This document shows positions 15,935 to 23,773 of a DNA stretch of 37,391 bases, in pieces. Positions within the stretch are counted from its first letter, which is position 1, and every line of letters starts with the position of its first letter. The DNA comes from Treponema sp. Its GTDB lineage: Bacteria; Spirochaetota; Spirochaetia; Treponematales; Breznakiellaceae. Below the pieces are notes generated by a model that searched no databases, was not told where the DNA came from, and saw only the letters and a list, made by a program, of their open reading frames with translations. Both the position numbers and the translations under genes were made by a program. The stretch is from NCBI GenBank assembly GCA_031276295.1, contig JAISNI010000003.1, positions 1 to 37,391 on the forward strand, given 5' to 3'.

Positions 15935-16480
15935 TTAATGACTTACCTCTTCAAAAGCCGTAAATGATACCTGTGTATCCACCGTTATGGCCTGCTTGTC
16001 TTTTGTTACATACCACACCGGGTTTTCTTCAATGGTGGCAATTCCCACCGTTAAATTTGTTGTCTCGTTATCTCCGATCCCCCAAAAGTAACCGGCGCTT
16101 TCCAATCCCAACCACTCATTATATCGGGAATCTTTTACCCTTCCACGAAATCCCCAGCCATACCTGGGAGGTAAATGAGGAATGGAACCTAATAACGTTT
16201 GTTTGTTTTGAGTATACAGGAAAACATCAATTTCCTTCCCCTCTAATGCGCCGCAGTCCGTAATTGTTATACGTCCGGCCTTTTTAAAATCGTGAAAGTC
16301 AAGGCGCGTAACTTCTTCGGAAAATTCGCGTTTTGCCGGCGGAACATATAATACTGAACCATCCGTTTGATCCCAGGTAAATATTCTTGGCCAATAGGTT
16401 CCTGTTCCCTCCCACGGGGTGTTTGACAAATCGGAGGTCCCTTCCTGTGCTGAAAACAGGGAGAATTCTTTTTCTCCCAA
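15935..16480 (-). CDS. Hypothetical protein, start uncertain
   Basis: This frame of up to 181 residues is rich in Trp, Tyr and Gly and has no membrane helix. It looks like a beta-rich domain (for example GYFWGIGDNETTNLTVGI and VTRLDFHDFKKAGRITITD). The only in-frame start near the 5' end is TTG at 16480. Its best purine-rich site (GGAGG at 16501-16497) is about 17 nt upstream, which is too far. Both lie in a 9-bp hairpin, and the frame stays open well upstream of 16480 through the divergent promoter region. It may therefore be a truncated gene that lost its natural start, or it may use an internal start. I do not recognise the family. Confidence 0.5.
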   Translation of the reverse strand: MGEKEFSLFSAQEGTSDLSNTPWEGTGTYWPRIFTWDQTDGSVLYVPPAKREFSEEVTRLDFHDFKKAGRITITDCGALEGKEIDVFLYTQNKQTLLGSIPHLPPRYGWGFRGRVKDSRYNEWLGLESAGYFWGIGDNETTNLTVGIATIEENPVWYVTKDKQAITVDTQVSFTAFEEVSH

Positions 16481-16508
16481 AACAGGGTGGAGTTTTCCTC
16501 CTGTTTTG
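16478..16508. repeat. 9-bp hairpin at the 5' end of the minus-strand gene
   Basis: CAAAACAGG (16478-16486) pairs with CCTGTTTTG (16500-16508) around a 13-nt loop. In the minus-strand transcript the 3' arm contains the TTG start, and the purine-rich site is at the stem-loop border, so the structure could hide translation signals. Confidence 0.6.
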
Positions 16509-16546
16509 CCGGTAAAGAAACTTTTTGTCTTTTGGAGAAAAAAGAC

Positions 16547-16575
16547 TGTACATTCTAAAATAATACGCGTATAAT
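16547..16575 (+). promoter_or_regulatory. Probable promoter of the sugar ABC operon with palindromes
   Basis: TGTACA (16547-16552) and a perfect TATAAT (16570-16575) are separated by 17 nt. The palindrome ATACGCGTAT (16563-16572) overlaps the -10 box and has the same ATAC-NN-GTAT form as the palindrome in the TRAP 2 promoter. Confidence 0.6.
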
Positions 16576-16583
16576 GAGAAAGA

Positions 16584-16600
16584 CTTAAGTAACGCTTAAG
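16584..16600. promoter_or_regulatory. Candidate operator: two CTTAAG sites 11 bp apart
   Basis: CTTAAG occurs at 16584-16589 and again at 16595-16600, one helical turn apart, just downstream of the predicted transcription start of the sugar ABC operon. Confidence 0.4.
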
Positions 16601-16625
16601 ATTTTATATGGAGAAGGAGAATTGT

Positions 16626-17717
16626 ATGAAAAAGCTGTCATTGGTATTAATGGTTATGCTTCTTGCCTCAACCTTGGCGTTTGCCAGCGGCCAGCAAGGC
16701 GGCGCGTCTGCGGGTGGAGGTAGCCGGATTCAAATTGCCCTGCTGATGCGGAACATTGACGAGCAGTTCCTGAAGGACTATTCGGACAATGTACGGAAAC
16801 TGGCGGCGGAAAAAAGCGTTGATCTCAACGTGCAGGATGCCCGTAGCGACAGCGCTACGCAGCTCACCCAGCTTCAGACCCTGCTCAACCAGGGGTACAA
16901 GTATTTCGTAATTGTTCCCTGCGTTTCCGAGCTTTCGGAGCAGATGAACCAGCTCATTCAGGAGAAGGGCGGGGCCGCGGCATATTCCAATATCCAGCCC
17001 ACCGTAGATTCCCTTAAGGTAGGGAAGAATTTCTTCTTTGCGTCCTCCCCCGAATTTGTGGGTGGCCGCTATCAGGGCCAGCTTATCGCGGACTATTTTG
17101 ATAAGAACCCCGCAAAAGCCCCCAACAAGACCGTGAACATGCTCCTCATTCTGGGCCAGTTGGGCCATCCCGCTCAGGTCAACCGGGAAGCGGGGCTTCT
17201 GGCGGAACTTAAGACCCGCGGTTATACGGTCAATGTGCTTGCCCGGGATACCGCCAACTGGACTCCCGATCAATCCCAGCAGAAGATGGATGCGTGGATA
17301 GCCGCCTACCGGGGCCAGTTTAACGTGGTCGCGGCGCAGAACGACGGTATGGCCCTCGGCGCGGTGGAATCCCTCATCCAGAACGGGTTTACCAAAAGCG
17401 ATACCTCTGACGGCACCCTTCTGACGGTTCCGGTACTCGGTATTGATGCCACCCAAGACGCCATTAACTCCATGAAAGAGAACAAGCTCTACGCCACGGT
17501 ATTACAGGATGCGGTCGGGCAATCGGCGGCCGCTTTCGATGTGATCTATCAGATTGCTACCGGGGCCTATAAACCCGGCAATGCCGCGGGCGGAACCCCG
17601 GCGGCTACCACCCCTATTGATGAAGCTCCGGCCAACGATGCTTCCGTCATCGGGCAGTGTTATCTGGTGCCTTTTGTGCCGGTAGATAAGAATTCGAACT
17701 ATTACAAAACCCACTAA
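16626..17717 (+). CDS. Sugar ABC transporter substrate-binding protein (ribose/RbsB type)
   Basis: This 363-residue exported binding protein belongs to the periplasmic-binding-protein-like I fold (Peripla_BP_4). The signal peptide is MKKLSLVLMVMLLASTLAFA, followed by a Ser/Gly-rich linker, and there is no lipobox cysteine. The domain 1 signature IQIALLMRNIDEQFLKDYSD is near residues 34-53. TQLTQLQTLLNQGYKYFVIVPC and the later NDGMALGAVESL and VLGIDATQDAINSMKENKLYATVLQD segments are typical of ribose, xylose and galactose binding proteins. ATG 16626 has GGAGAAGGAG upstream and is preferred to the start six codons earlier. It supplies the RbsA/RbsC-type transporter downstream. The sugar is not identifiable. 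Confidence 0.92.
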   Translation: MKKLSLVLMVMLLASTLAFASGQQGGASAGGGSRIQIALLMRNIDEQFLKDYSDNVRKLAAEKSVDLNVQDARSDSATQLTQLQTLLNQGYKYFVIVPCVSELSEQMNQLIQEKGGAAAYSNIQPTVDSLKVGKNFFFASSPEFVGGRYQGQLIADYFDKNPAKAPNKTVNMLLILGQLGHPAQVNREAGLLAELKTRGYTVNVLARDTANWTPDQSQQKMDAWIAAYRGQFNVVAAQNDGMALGAVESLIQNGFTKSDTSDGTLLTVPVLGIDATQDAINSMKENKLYATVLQDAVGQSAAAFDVIYQIATGAYKPGNAAGGTPAATTPIDEAPANDASVIGQCYLVPFVPVDKNSNYYKTH

Positions 17718-17765
17718 CCTGAAGGGTTAAAGGGCGGGTTCGTTCTTGAGGAGGCTGACGGCTTA

Positions 17766-17807
17766 GGTTATCGGCGGTTCCGATAATCGGGGCCGCCGGT
17801 CGGCCCC
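17766..17807. repeat. Tandem hairpins between the binding-protein and ATPase genes
   Basis: GGTTATCGG (17766-17774) pairs with CCGATAATC (17780-17788) with one G-U pair. Directly after it, GGGGCCG (17789-17795) pairs with CGGCCCC (17801-17807). The core resembles the CCCCGAT/ATCGGGG part of the dispersed repeat at 7570-7634. There is no T tract, which fits attenuation or 3'-end protection of the binding-protein message. Confidence 0.75.
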
Positions 17808-17842
17808 CTTGGATACCGGCCCTTTTTATGTTTGGAGCGGTG

Positions 17843-19360
17843 ATGGAAGATGTAAATCCTGTTCTTGAAATGATCGGGGTAACCAAAGAGTTTCCCGGCG
17901 TGCTGGCCTTGGATGACGTAACTTTTCAGGTCCGGCCCGGTACGGTACACGCCCTTATGGGGGAAAACGGCGCCGGTAAATCAACCCTGATGAAATGTCT
18001 TTTCGGAATTTACCGTATGGATGCCGGTAAGATAATCCTGAAAGGGAATGAATGCCGTTTTAACAGCGCCGCCGACGCTATGGCCGCCGGCGTGTCCATG
18101 ATCCATCAGGAATTGTCCAACGTGCCGGAGCGTTCGGTAGCCGAGAATTTGTGGCTTGGCAGAGAGCCGCTCAATGCTTTGCGTTTAATCGACCATAAAA
18201 AAATGTTCGGGGATACCAAAGCCCTGCTTCAGAGTCTTAAATATGAATTTGATCCCGGTGCCAGAATGTCAAGCCTCTCTATCAGCCAGCAGCAGGGGTG
18301 CGAGATAGCCCGGGCGGTTTCCTACAACGCGTCAATCGTAGTAATGGACGAGCCCACCTCATCGTTAACCGAGAATGAAGTCCTCCACCTCTTCGACATA
18401 ATTCGGAATCTCCGCTCCCAGGGCGTGGCGATTATATATATTTCCCACAAAATGGAAGAAATCTTTAAGATTGCCGATATGGTTACGGTAATGCGGGACG
18501 GCAAGGTGATAGCCACCCATCCTGTGGCGGAAATCGACAGTAATAAACTTATCTCCCTTATGGTAGGCAGGGATATTACCCACCGCTTTCCGCCGGTGGA
18601 ATCGGTTATTGGGGATGTATGCCTCCAGGTGAAGAATCTGACCGCGGTGAATCCCCGTTCTTTCAGGGACATCAGTTTTGAATTGCGGAGGGGAGAGATA
18701 TTGGGCTTCGGGGGGCTCGTGGGCGCCCAGCGCACGGAGCTGGTGGAATCCATCTTCGGAATAAGGGCGGTAGCTTCCGGGGAAGTACTGGTCAAGGGCC
18801 TGCCCTTGAAAAAACTTACCCCTCTTAACGCCATCAACTCCGGCATAGGACTGGTAACCGAGGACCGGCGCAGTACCGGCATCTTCCCGCTTTTGGATAT
18901 AACGGTGAATACCTCCATCCCGTCCCTCGAAAACTATAAAACTAAGATAGGCTTTTTGGATCACAAGCGGCTCGCGGAAGTGGCAAAAAACCAGAACGAC
19001 CAGCTTCGGACCAAAACTCCGTCAATGTCAACCTTAATTCAGAACCTTTCGGGAGGGAACCAGCAGAAGGTGATCTTGAGCCGCTGGCTTATGACCGTGC
19101 CGGATATTCTCATTATGGACGAACCTACCAGGGGTATCGACGTGGGTGCAAAGTATGAAATTTATACCATCATGGCGGAGTTGGTAAAACAGGGCAAGGC
19201 CATCATCATGGTTTCCAGCGAAATGCCCGAACTTATTGGCATGAGCCACCGGGTGCTGGTGCTCTGTGAAGGGCGGCTCACCGGCGTCCTCACGAAAGAA
19301 GAAGCTACCCAGGAAGCAATCATGCGCTATGCTACTAAGTTTATCAAGGAGTTTGTATGA
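17843..19360 (+). CDS. Sugar ABC transporter ATP-binding protein (RbsA/MglA type, two ATPase domains)
   Basis: This 505-residue cytoplasmic protein has two tandem ABC domains that energise uptake of a monosaccharide. Domain 1 has Walker A GENGAGKST at 40-48, the atypical signature SISQQQ near 145 and Walker B VVMDEPTSSL near 165. Domain 2 has a degenerate Walker A region (GFGGLVGAQRTEL, usual for this family), LSGGNQQK near 402-409 and MDEPTRGID near 424. ATG 17843 is chosen because TTTGGAG lies 5-6 nt upstream, inside the longer frame from 17828. The stop overlaps the permease start by 4 nt. Confidence 0.95.
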   Translation: MEDVNPVLEMIGVTKEFPGVLALDDVTFQVRPGTVHALMGENGAGKSTLMKCLFGIYRMDAGKIILKGNECRFNSAADAMAAGVSMIHQELSNVPERSVAENLWLGREPLNALRLIDHKKMFGDTKALLQSLKYEFDPGARMSSLSISQQQGCEIARAVSYNASIVVMDEPTSSLTENEVLHLFDIIRNLRSQGVAIIYISHKMEEIFKIADMVTVMRDGKVIATHPVAEIDSNKLISLMVGRDITHRFPPVESVIGDVCLQVKNLTAVNPRSFRDISFELRRGEILGFGGLVGAQRTELVESIFGIRAVASGEVLVKGLPLKKLTPLNAINSGIGLVTEDRRSTGIFPLLDITVNTSIPSLENYKTKIGFLDHKRLAEVAKNQNDQLRTKTPSMSTLIQNLSGGNQQKVILSRWLMTVPDILIMDEPTRGIDVGAKYEIYTIMAELVKQGKAIIMVSSEMPELIGMSHRVLVLCEGRLTGVLTKEEATQEAIMRYATKFIKEFV

Positions 19361-20349
19361 AAGAATTAAAATGGAAACAGTTGCTCAGTAAGTACACCAC
19401 CTTTGTAACTTTTGTGGTGTTGCTCTTTGTGCTGGCGATTTTAACCCGGGGCCGGGCCCTTACCTGGGATTCCATGAAGACCTTGATTATTGCCGAAGCG
19501 GTACGGGCCTTTGCCGCTCTGGGAGTCGGGATGATCATCATCACCAAGGGCATCGACCTTTCTATCGGTTACGTGGTGTGCCTTACCGCCTCGGTAGCGG
19601 CATCCTTTGCCCAGATCCCCACCTATGAAACGGCCATCTATTACGGTCATTCTTTCCCCTTGGTAGTGCCTATCATCGCGGGCATTGCCGCAGGCGGCAT
19701 CTTCGGGCTTTTCAACGGTATCCTGGTGGCCTATGGAAAACTGCCCCCTTTTATCGCAACTCTGGGGACCATGTCCATAGCCCGCGGTATCCAGCTTATT
19801 TACACCAAGGCCGCCATAGTGAGTTCCCTTACATCCCAGTTCAAGGCCATAGCCCAAACATCCATCGGTCCCTCTTTTTTTCAGATTCCTCTTTTGGGAG
19901 TCTATATACTGATAATCGCTCTTGTTATCTGGGTGTTGCTCAGGCATACCAAACAGGGAACCGGCTTTTACGCCATAGGCGGCAACGCCCAGGCCGCCCG
20001 TGTGTCGGGGATCAATGTGGAAAAAAACCTTGTGTGTGTGTACCTGTACGCGGGATTACTGTACGGCTGCGCGGGGGTATTGCTGGCGAGCCGTCTCGCG
20101 CTGGCCAACGCCCTTACCGCTAACGGTATGGAACTGGACGCCATTGCGGCGGTTACGGTGGGCGGGGTTTCCCAGAACGGCGGTGTCGGCACGGTAAGCG
20201 GTATGATCATCGGCATATTCACCATGGGACTCATCAACTACGGCATGAGCTTTATGGCCATTGATTCGTATTATCAGTATCTGGTAAAAGGCGCCATCAT
20301 TATTGTGGCGGTGTTCTTCGATATGAAGAAATACGCGCGCCGCGCATAA
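19357..20349 (+). CDS. Sugar ABC transporter permease (RbsC type)
   Basis: This 330-residue inner-membrane permease of the BPD_transp_2 family has about 8-10 hydrophobic helices. Family motifs include GMIIITKGIDLSIGYVVCL, where the GxDLS element is diagnostic, GLFNGILVAYGKLPPFIATLGTM, and the conserved ATP-coupling loop FYAIGGNAQAARVSGINVE. The C-terminal ELDAIAAVTVGGVSQNGGVGTVSGMIIG is also typical. The start overlaps the ATPase stop (ATGA). It is the last gene of the operon and is followed by a GC-rich terminator-like stem. Confidence 0.95.
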   Translation: MKELKWKQLLSKYTTFVTFVVLLFVLAILTRGRALTWDSMKTLIIAEAVRAFAALGVGMIIITKGIDLSIGYVVCLTASVAASFAQIPTYETAIYYGHSFPLVVPIIAGIAAGGIFGLFNGILVAYGKLPPFIATLGTMSIARGIQLIYTKAAIVSSLTSQFKAIAQTSIGPSFFQIPLLGVYILIIALVIWVLLRHTKQGTGFYAIGGNAQAARVSGINVEKNLVCVYLYAGLLYGCAGVLLASRLALANALTANGMELDAIAAVTVGGVSQNGGVGTVSGMIIGIFTMGLINYGMSFMAIDSYYQYLVKGAIIIVAVFFDMKKYARRA

Positions 20350-20367
20350 GGTAGATTGCGGGACAAA

Positions 20368-20388
20368 AAGGGGCCGCGCGGGCCCCTT
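20368..20388. terminator. Bidirectional GC-rich terminator hairpin between convergent genes
   Basis: AAGGGGCC (20368-20375) pairs with GGCCCCTT (20381-20388) around a 5-nt loop. On the minus strand it is followed by five Ts, so it works best as the terminator of the DUF1361 transcript. On the plus strand the T tract is minimal. Confidence 0.75.
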
Positions 20389-20447
20389 AAACTTCCGGCA
20401 GAATCTTAATTATAAATTATAATAGCCGCCCCAAATCGCAGACGGCG

Positions 20448-21113
20448 TTAAATATTTCTTTTTCTGATCAATCTGAATGACCAATAGATGATATTCAGGA
20501 ATAATCCCATAAAGATAGTCATACCCCAAGCCCCGGGATGCCGGAAGGGCTTGAATACATGATCGCCGATGTCATAGATAAGTTTCATTGGCTCCACAAT
20601 GATATCCCAGCTATTCCAGCGCAGGTATCTGCCAAGGTAAATGCCGAAACTGCCGATGAATAAAAGCCCTATTGAGATGAGGGTAACGAGGGGCTTCTTC
20701 AGCTTCTTGACGAGGATGCGCTCAATGTCCCATAAACTTAAAAAGCCGAAGAGCAGCCCGGTCCAGGCAAAGGAAAGGATAAGAATAAGATCGAACCAGA
20801 TAGGCATACCGGTTTGACGCCGCAGGTAAAACAGATCCGTTAATATGTACGGCGCGTTGGGAAAGAAAAGCAGCCAGAAACTGAGTATGAAGAAAATTGC
20901 TATTTTTGATTTTTGAATATCGGGCTTGATCATCGAAATGCTGGTCAGCGCCCAGGGAATAAAAGCCAGAAACAGATTCCAGTTTAAAAATAGAAAGAAC
21001 CGGGTGCCTGAATAGATGCTTCTGAACACGGAAAAGGAAAAACAGAAGAGTGTCAGGGCGCCCATAAAAACAGTTTCGTGCAGGCGGTTGATATTGTTTA
21101 AAATTTTAAGCAT
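20448..21113 (-). CDS. DUF1361 family membrane protein
   Basis: This 221-residue integral membrane protein has about six hydrophobic helices. DUF1361 hallmarks are the WNLFLAFIPW motif, SFWLLFFPNAPYILTDLFYL near residues 78-97, and GIYLGRYLRWNSWDI near 156-170. The molecular role of the family is unknown. GGAG lies about 8 nt before ATG 21113. It is the last gene of the minus-strand series, 52 nt after the DJ-1-like gene. Confidence 0.88.
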   Translation of the reverse strand: MLKILNNINRLHETVFMGALTLFCFSFSVFRSIYSGTRFFLFLNWNLFLAFIPWALTSISMIKPDIQKSKIAIFFILSFWLLFFPNAPYILTDLFYLRRQTGMPIWFDLILILSFAWTGLLFGFLSLWDIERILVKKLKKPLVTLISIGLLFIGSFGIYLGRYLRWNSWDIIVEPMKLIYDIGDHVFKPFRHPGAWGMTIFMGLFLNIIYWSFRLIRKRNI

Positions 21114-21165
21114 GGGGCTTTCTCCGTCCGGATACGTTCATCTGTTTACCGCCTGCACGCCGTCA

Positions 21166-21738
21166 TTATAACAGCACCCGTTCTTTTAGATCCGCGGCCT
21201 CTTGCCGCCCTATAAGTTTCTCTATAAGAGCCGCGGCCCAAAGACCCGCTACACCCGCAGCGCGGCTTGTTATGATATTTCCATCGCATACCACCGGATC
21301 GGGCGACCACCGCGCGCCGCTTACCTGTTTTTCCATGCCGGGGAAGCAGGTAAAGTGTTTACCCTCAAGGAGCCCCAGGGGGAACAGCACAACGGCAGGG
21401 GATGCGCAGATTGCCGAAACCAGTTTACCTGCCCCGGCCATTTCTTTAAGAAACGTCCCCAGCTCTTTTGAAGCGGCAAGGTTTGAAGCCCCGGGCATAC
21501 CGCCGGGAAGCAGAACCGCGTCCCAGGCATCCGGTTTTAAACGCGCTCCGCACAGTTCAGGCAGGCTGGTATCGGCAAGCACGGAAACAGCGTGAGCTCC
21601 GGTAACGGTTCCGCCGTTTTTTGTTTCAAGCGCGGCGGTGATCACTTCAATACCGGCACGGCGCAGGTAATCAATAGGCGTAACCGCTTCAACTTCTTCA
21701 AAACCTTCGGCGAGAAAAAGTACAACTTTCTTTGACAT
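21166..21738 (-). CDS. DJ-1/PfpI family protein (ThiJ/YajL-like)
   Basis: This 190-residue cytoplasmic protein of the DJ-1/PfpI glutamine-amidotransferase-like fold has the nucleophile-elbow cysteine C111 in SAICASP and the supporting glutamate near E14-E15 (LAEGFEEVEA). LLPGGMPGASNL near 76-87 is also diagnostic. Members act as protein/metabolite deglycase, glyoxalase or chaperone-like proteins, and the exact activity cannot be read from the sequence. ATG 21738 has AAGGAG five nt upstream; an alternative GTG lies two codons earlier. It begins 9 nt after the stop of the serine acetyltransferase gene, so the two are probably co-transcribed. Confidence 0.92.
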   Translation of the reverse strand: MSKKVVLFLAEGFEEVEAVTPIDYLRRAGIEVITAALETKNGGTVTGAHAVSVLADTSLPELCGARLKPDAWDAVLLPGGMPGASNLAASKELGTFLKEMAGAGKLVSAICASPAVVLFPLGLLEGKHFTCFPGMEKQVSGARWSPDPVVCDGNIITSRAAGVAGLWAAALIEKLIGRQEAADLKERVLL

Positions 21739-21747
21739 AAACACTCC

Positions 21748-22638
21748 TTAACTATTGAGGGCCTTTTCAGTATACTCGCCCATGCGGGAATAAACAACCG
21801 TATGAGGGGGCACGGAAGAGGTAAGCCATACATTGCCGCCTATGGTGCAGCCCCTGCCTATGACGGTTTCCCCCCCAAGGATTGCGGCATTGGAATAGAT
21901 GGTAACATCGTCCTCTATGGTAGGATGCCGCTTCTTGCCGGCCGCTTCTTTTTTTACCGAAAGCGCCCCCAGGGTAACCCCCTGGTAGAGCTTGACATCC
22001 TTCCCGATAACCGTAGTTTCCCCTATTACAACCCCCGTGCCGTGATCGATAAAAAAAGATTCGCCGATCTCGGCGCCGGGGTGTATATCTATGCCGGTGC
22101 GTCCGTGAACCAGTTCGCTCATCATGCGGGGTATAAGGGGGATTTCCCTGGTCCAGAAGAAATGCGCCATCCGGTGTACCGTTATGGCCTCAAAACCGGG
22201 GTAGGAGACAATCACCTCCTGGGTGCTTTTAGCCGCAGGATCGCCTTTAAACGCCGCCTGGAGGTCCAGGGCAAGCAGGTTGCGGATACGGGGAAGCTCC
22301 TCAAAAAAATCCCTGACGATAAGTTCCGCGGCGGCATGGCATCCTCCGCGTCCGCAGGAAAAACTGCCGTTCCTGGAAGAAAAGGCTATGCTTCCCTCCA
22401 CGTCGCGGATGAGTTCCCCTGCAATATGGTAAACCTTTTCCGGCGTAACTAGGGTAAGATCGTCGTGTTCTATCCCTGTAGTCTGACGGAAACCCGGAAA
22501 GATAAGCTCGTCAAGGCTATACAGGATATGGGCTATACTGTCCTTGCTGGGGAGCTTTTCCCCCTCTCTATGGTTTACGAGGCCTATGGAATTGTAAGAA
22601 TTGATCAGAAGATCAATACTTTTCTCCAGCATGTGCAT
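21748..22638 (-). CDS. cysE: Serine O-acetyltransferase, long (EpsC-like) form
   Basis: This enzyme (EC 2.3.1.30) acetylates L-serine with acetyl-CoA to make O-acetylserine for cysteine synthesis. The 296-residue protein has an extended N-terminal helical domain and a C-terminal left-handed beta-helix of hexapeptide repeats: [11 protein letters not shown], then [18 protein letters not shown] with the catalytic histidine, then [14 protein letters not shown] 22638 is chosen because GGAGG at 22649-22645 is 6 nt upstream; that site lies inside the last codons of the patatin gene. Upstream in-frame ATGs at 22644 and 22662 lack a properly spaced site. Its genes are tightly packed with patatin upstream and DJ-1 downstream. 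Confidence 0.92.
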   Translation of the reverse strand: MHMLEKSIDLLINSYNSIGLVNHREGEKLPSKDSIAHILYSLDELIFPGFRQTTGIEHDDLTLVTPEKVYHIAGELIRDVEGSIAFSSRNGSFSCGRGGCHAAAELIVRDFFEELPRIRNLLALDLQAAFKGDPAAKSTQEVIVSYPGFEAITVHRMAHFFWTREIPLIPRMMSELVHGRTGIDIHPGAEIGESFFIDHGTGVVIGETTVIGKDVKLYQGVTLGALSVKKEAAGKKRHPTIEDDVTIYSNAAILGGETVIGRGCTIGGNVWLTSSVPPHTVVYSRMGEYTEKALNS

Positions 22639-22640
22639 AA

Positions 22641-23549
22641 TCATCCTCCGCTCACACCACATTTCCGGTTTTTCTTGCGCGCAAAATAAGCGGCGGCGCC
22701 CTTTCCAAAGAAAGCCTCCACCGCCTTCCTGTTTTCCCCGACCACCCGTTCTCCCAGTTCTATAAGTTCCCGCAGGCGGAAAAATGAAATGATCGATGAA
22801 TCGTCCGTTGCGTTAATCGTAAGACTTGCGTTGTAGCCGTCCTTTTTATCCAGGATGTTCATCACCGTTTCCATAGCGCGGAACACCACCGCCGGGCCGT
22901 TTTTAAGCGAATCACGGGGAATAGGGGTATAGCTGTTCACATTCACCGCCAGAATCCGTTTAAAGCCTTCCTTACGGGCGATGGCTACGGGCATATTATC
23001 GGCAAGACCGCCGTCAATCAGAAGCCGGGGACCTTCAACCAGGGGATCAAAGAAGCCAGGGATAGCCATAGAAGCCCTCATCGCCCTGGCAACGGAGCCG
23101 GAATTCAGTATCACCTCATCACCGCTTATCAGGTCAACCGCATTGCAGCGGAAAGGTATTTGCGTTTCGTCGAAACTCTTACCTTCGGTAAGACGCTCAA
23201 AAAGGGCGAGTAAGCGCTGCCCGGAATCTATCCCCTGACGGCTTGCCAGACTGCTGAGTATCTGCCCAATCTGGAAGATACGCCCGAACGGGCCGTTCAG
23301 CTTGAAAACAAAACTGTCCAGATAGTGGACAATATTGAATTCTTCAAGGGCGAATTTATAGATATCGGCCGCGCTCATACCGCAGGCATAGATTCCCCCT
23401 ATAATTGCCCCCATAGATGTCCCCGCAATAAGTGAAGGCCGGGGAAACCGCATTTCTTCCAGAGTTTTGAGCACTCCGATATGGGCAAGACCCTTGGCCC
23501 CTCCTCCCGAAAGTACCAGCGCCCATTTAAGGTTTCTGTTTATTTTCAT
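22641..23549 (-). CDS. Patatin-like phospholipase
   Basis: This lipid acyl hydrolase has 302 residues from ATG 23549. The oxyanion-hole loop [12 protein letters not shown] is near 14-25, the nucleophile elbow is GTSMG near 43-47, and the catalytic aspartate is in the [10 protein letters not shown] motif. These are the Ser-Asp dyad motifs of RssA/YlbK-type bacterial patatins. No signal peptide is visible, so it is probably cytoplasmic. The ribosome-binding site is weak, and a TTG two codons earlier (23555) is an alternative start. Upstream lies the structured 23574-23762 region. Its stop is 2 nt before the cysE start. Confidence 0.9.
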   Translation of the reverse strand: MKINRNLKWALVLSGGGAKGLAHIGVLKTLEEMRFPRPSLIAGTSMGAIIGGIYACGMSAADIYKFALEEFNIVHYLDSFVFKLNGPFGRIFQIGQILSSLASRQGIDSGQRLLALFERLTEGKSFDETQIPFRCNAVDLISGDEVILNSGSVARAMRASMAIPGFFDPLVEGPRLLIDGGLADNMPVAIARKEGFKRILAVNVNSYTPIPRDSLKNGPAVVFRAMETVMNILDKKDGYNASLTINATDDSSIISFFRLRELIELGERVVGENRKAVEAFFGKGAAAYFARKKNRKCGVSGG

Positions 23550-23573
23550 GGTCAATCAAATTGGGCGGGCCCG

Positions 23574-23703
23574 GCAGTTTGCCGCGCTTCCGCGCGCAGA
23601 GGCTCCCGGAACCCCGCCCCGTAAGGATCTAGCAGTTTGTTGCGCTTCAGCGCAAAATTGTATAAAAATTCACGAAAGTGAATTTTTATACCTTGCAAAC
23701 TGC
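23574..23703. repeat. Duplicated repeat unit plus three-way-junction element
   Basis: A 24-nt unit starting GCAGTTTG occurs at 23574-23597 and again, diverged, at 23632-23655. The second copy forms the left side of a closed structure. GCAGTTTG (23632-23639) pairs with CAAACTGC (23696-23703), a TTGCGC/GCGCAA hairpin (about 23640-23655) lies inside, and a perfect 14-bp hairpin with a GAAA loop follows (23660-23673 with 23678-23691). This is the same layout as the element at 3219-3319. Confidence 0.8.
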
Positions 23704-23704
23704 A

Positions 23705-23762
23705 TAAGCAGCCCCGATGATCGGGATTTTTTTGCATGAATATGCAAAAAAATCCACAAGTG
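23705..23762. repeat. Dispersed palindromic repeat, copy B
   Basis: A perfect 14-bp hairpin (23724-23737 with 23742-23755, loop GAAT) is preceded by a CCCCGAT/ATCGGG palindrome. It aligns over nearly its whole length with the reverse complement of 7570-7634, which carries extra loop sequence. It lies directly downstream of the activase stop codon on the other strand's reading direction. Confidence 0.8.
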
Positions 23763-23773
23763 CAACAGGCTTG

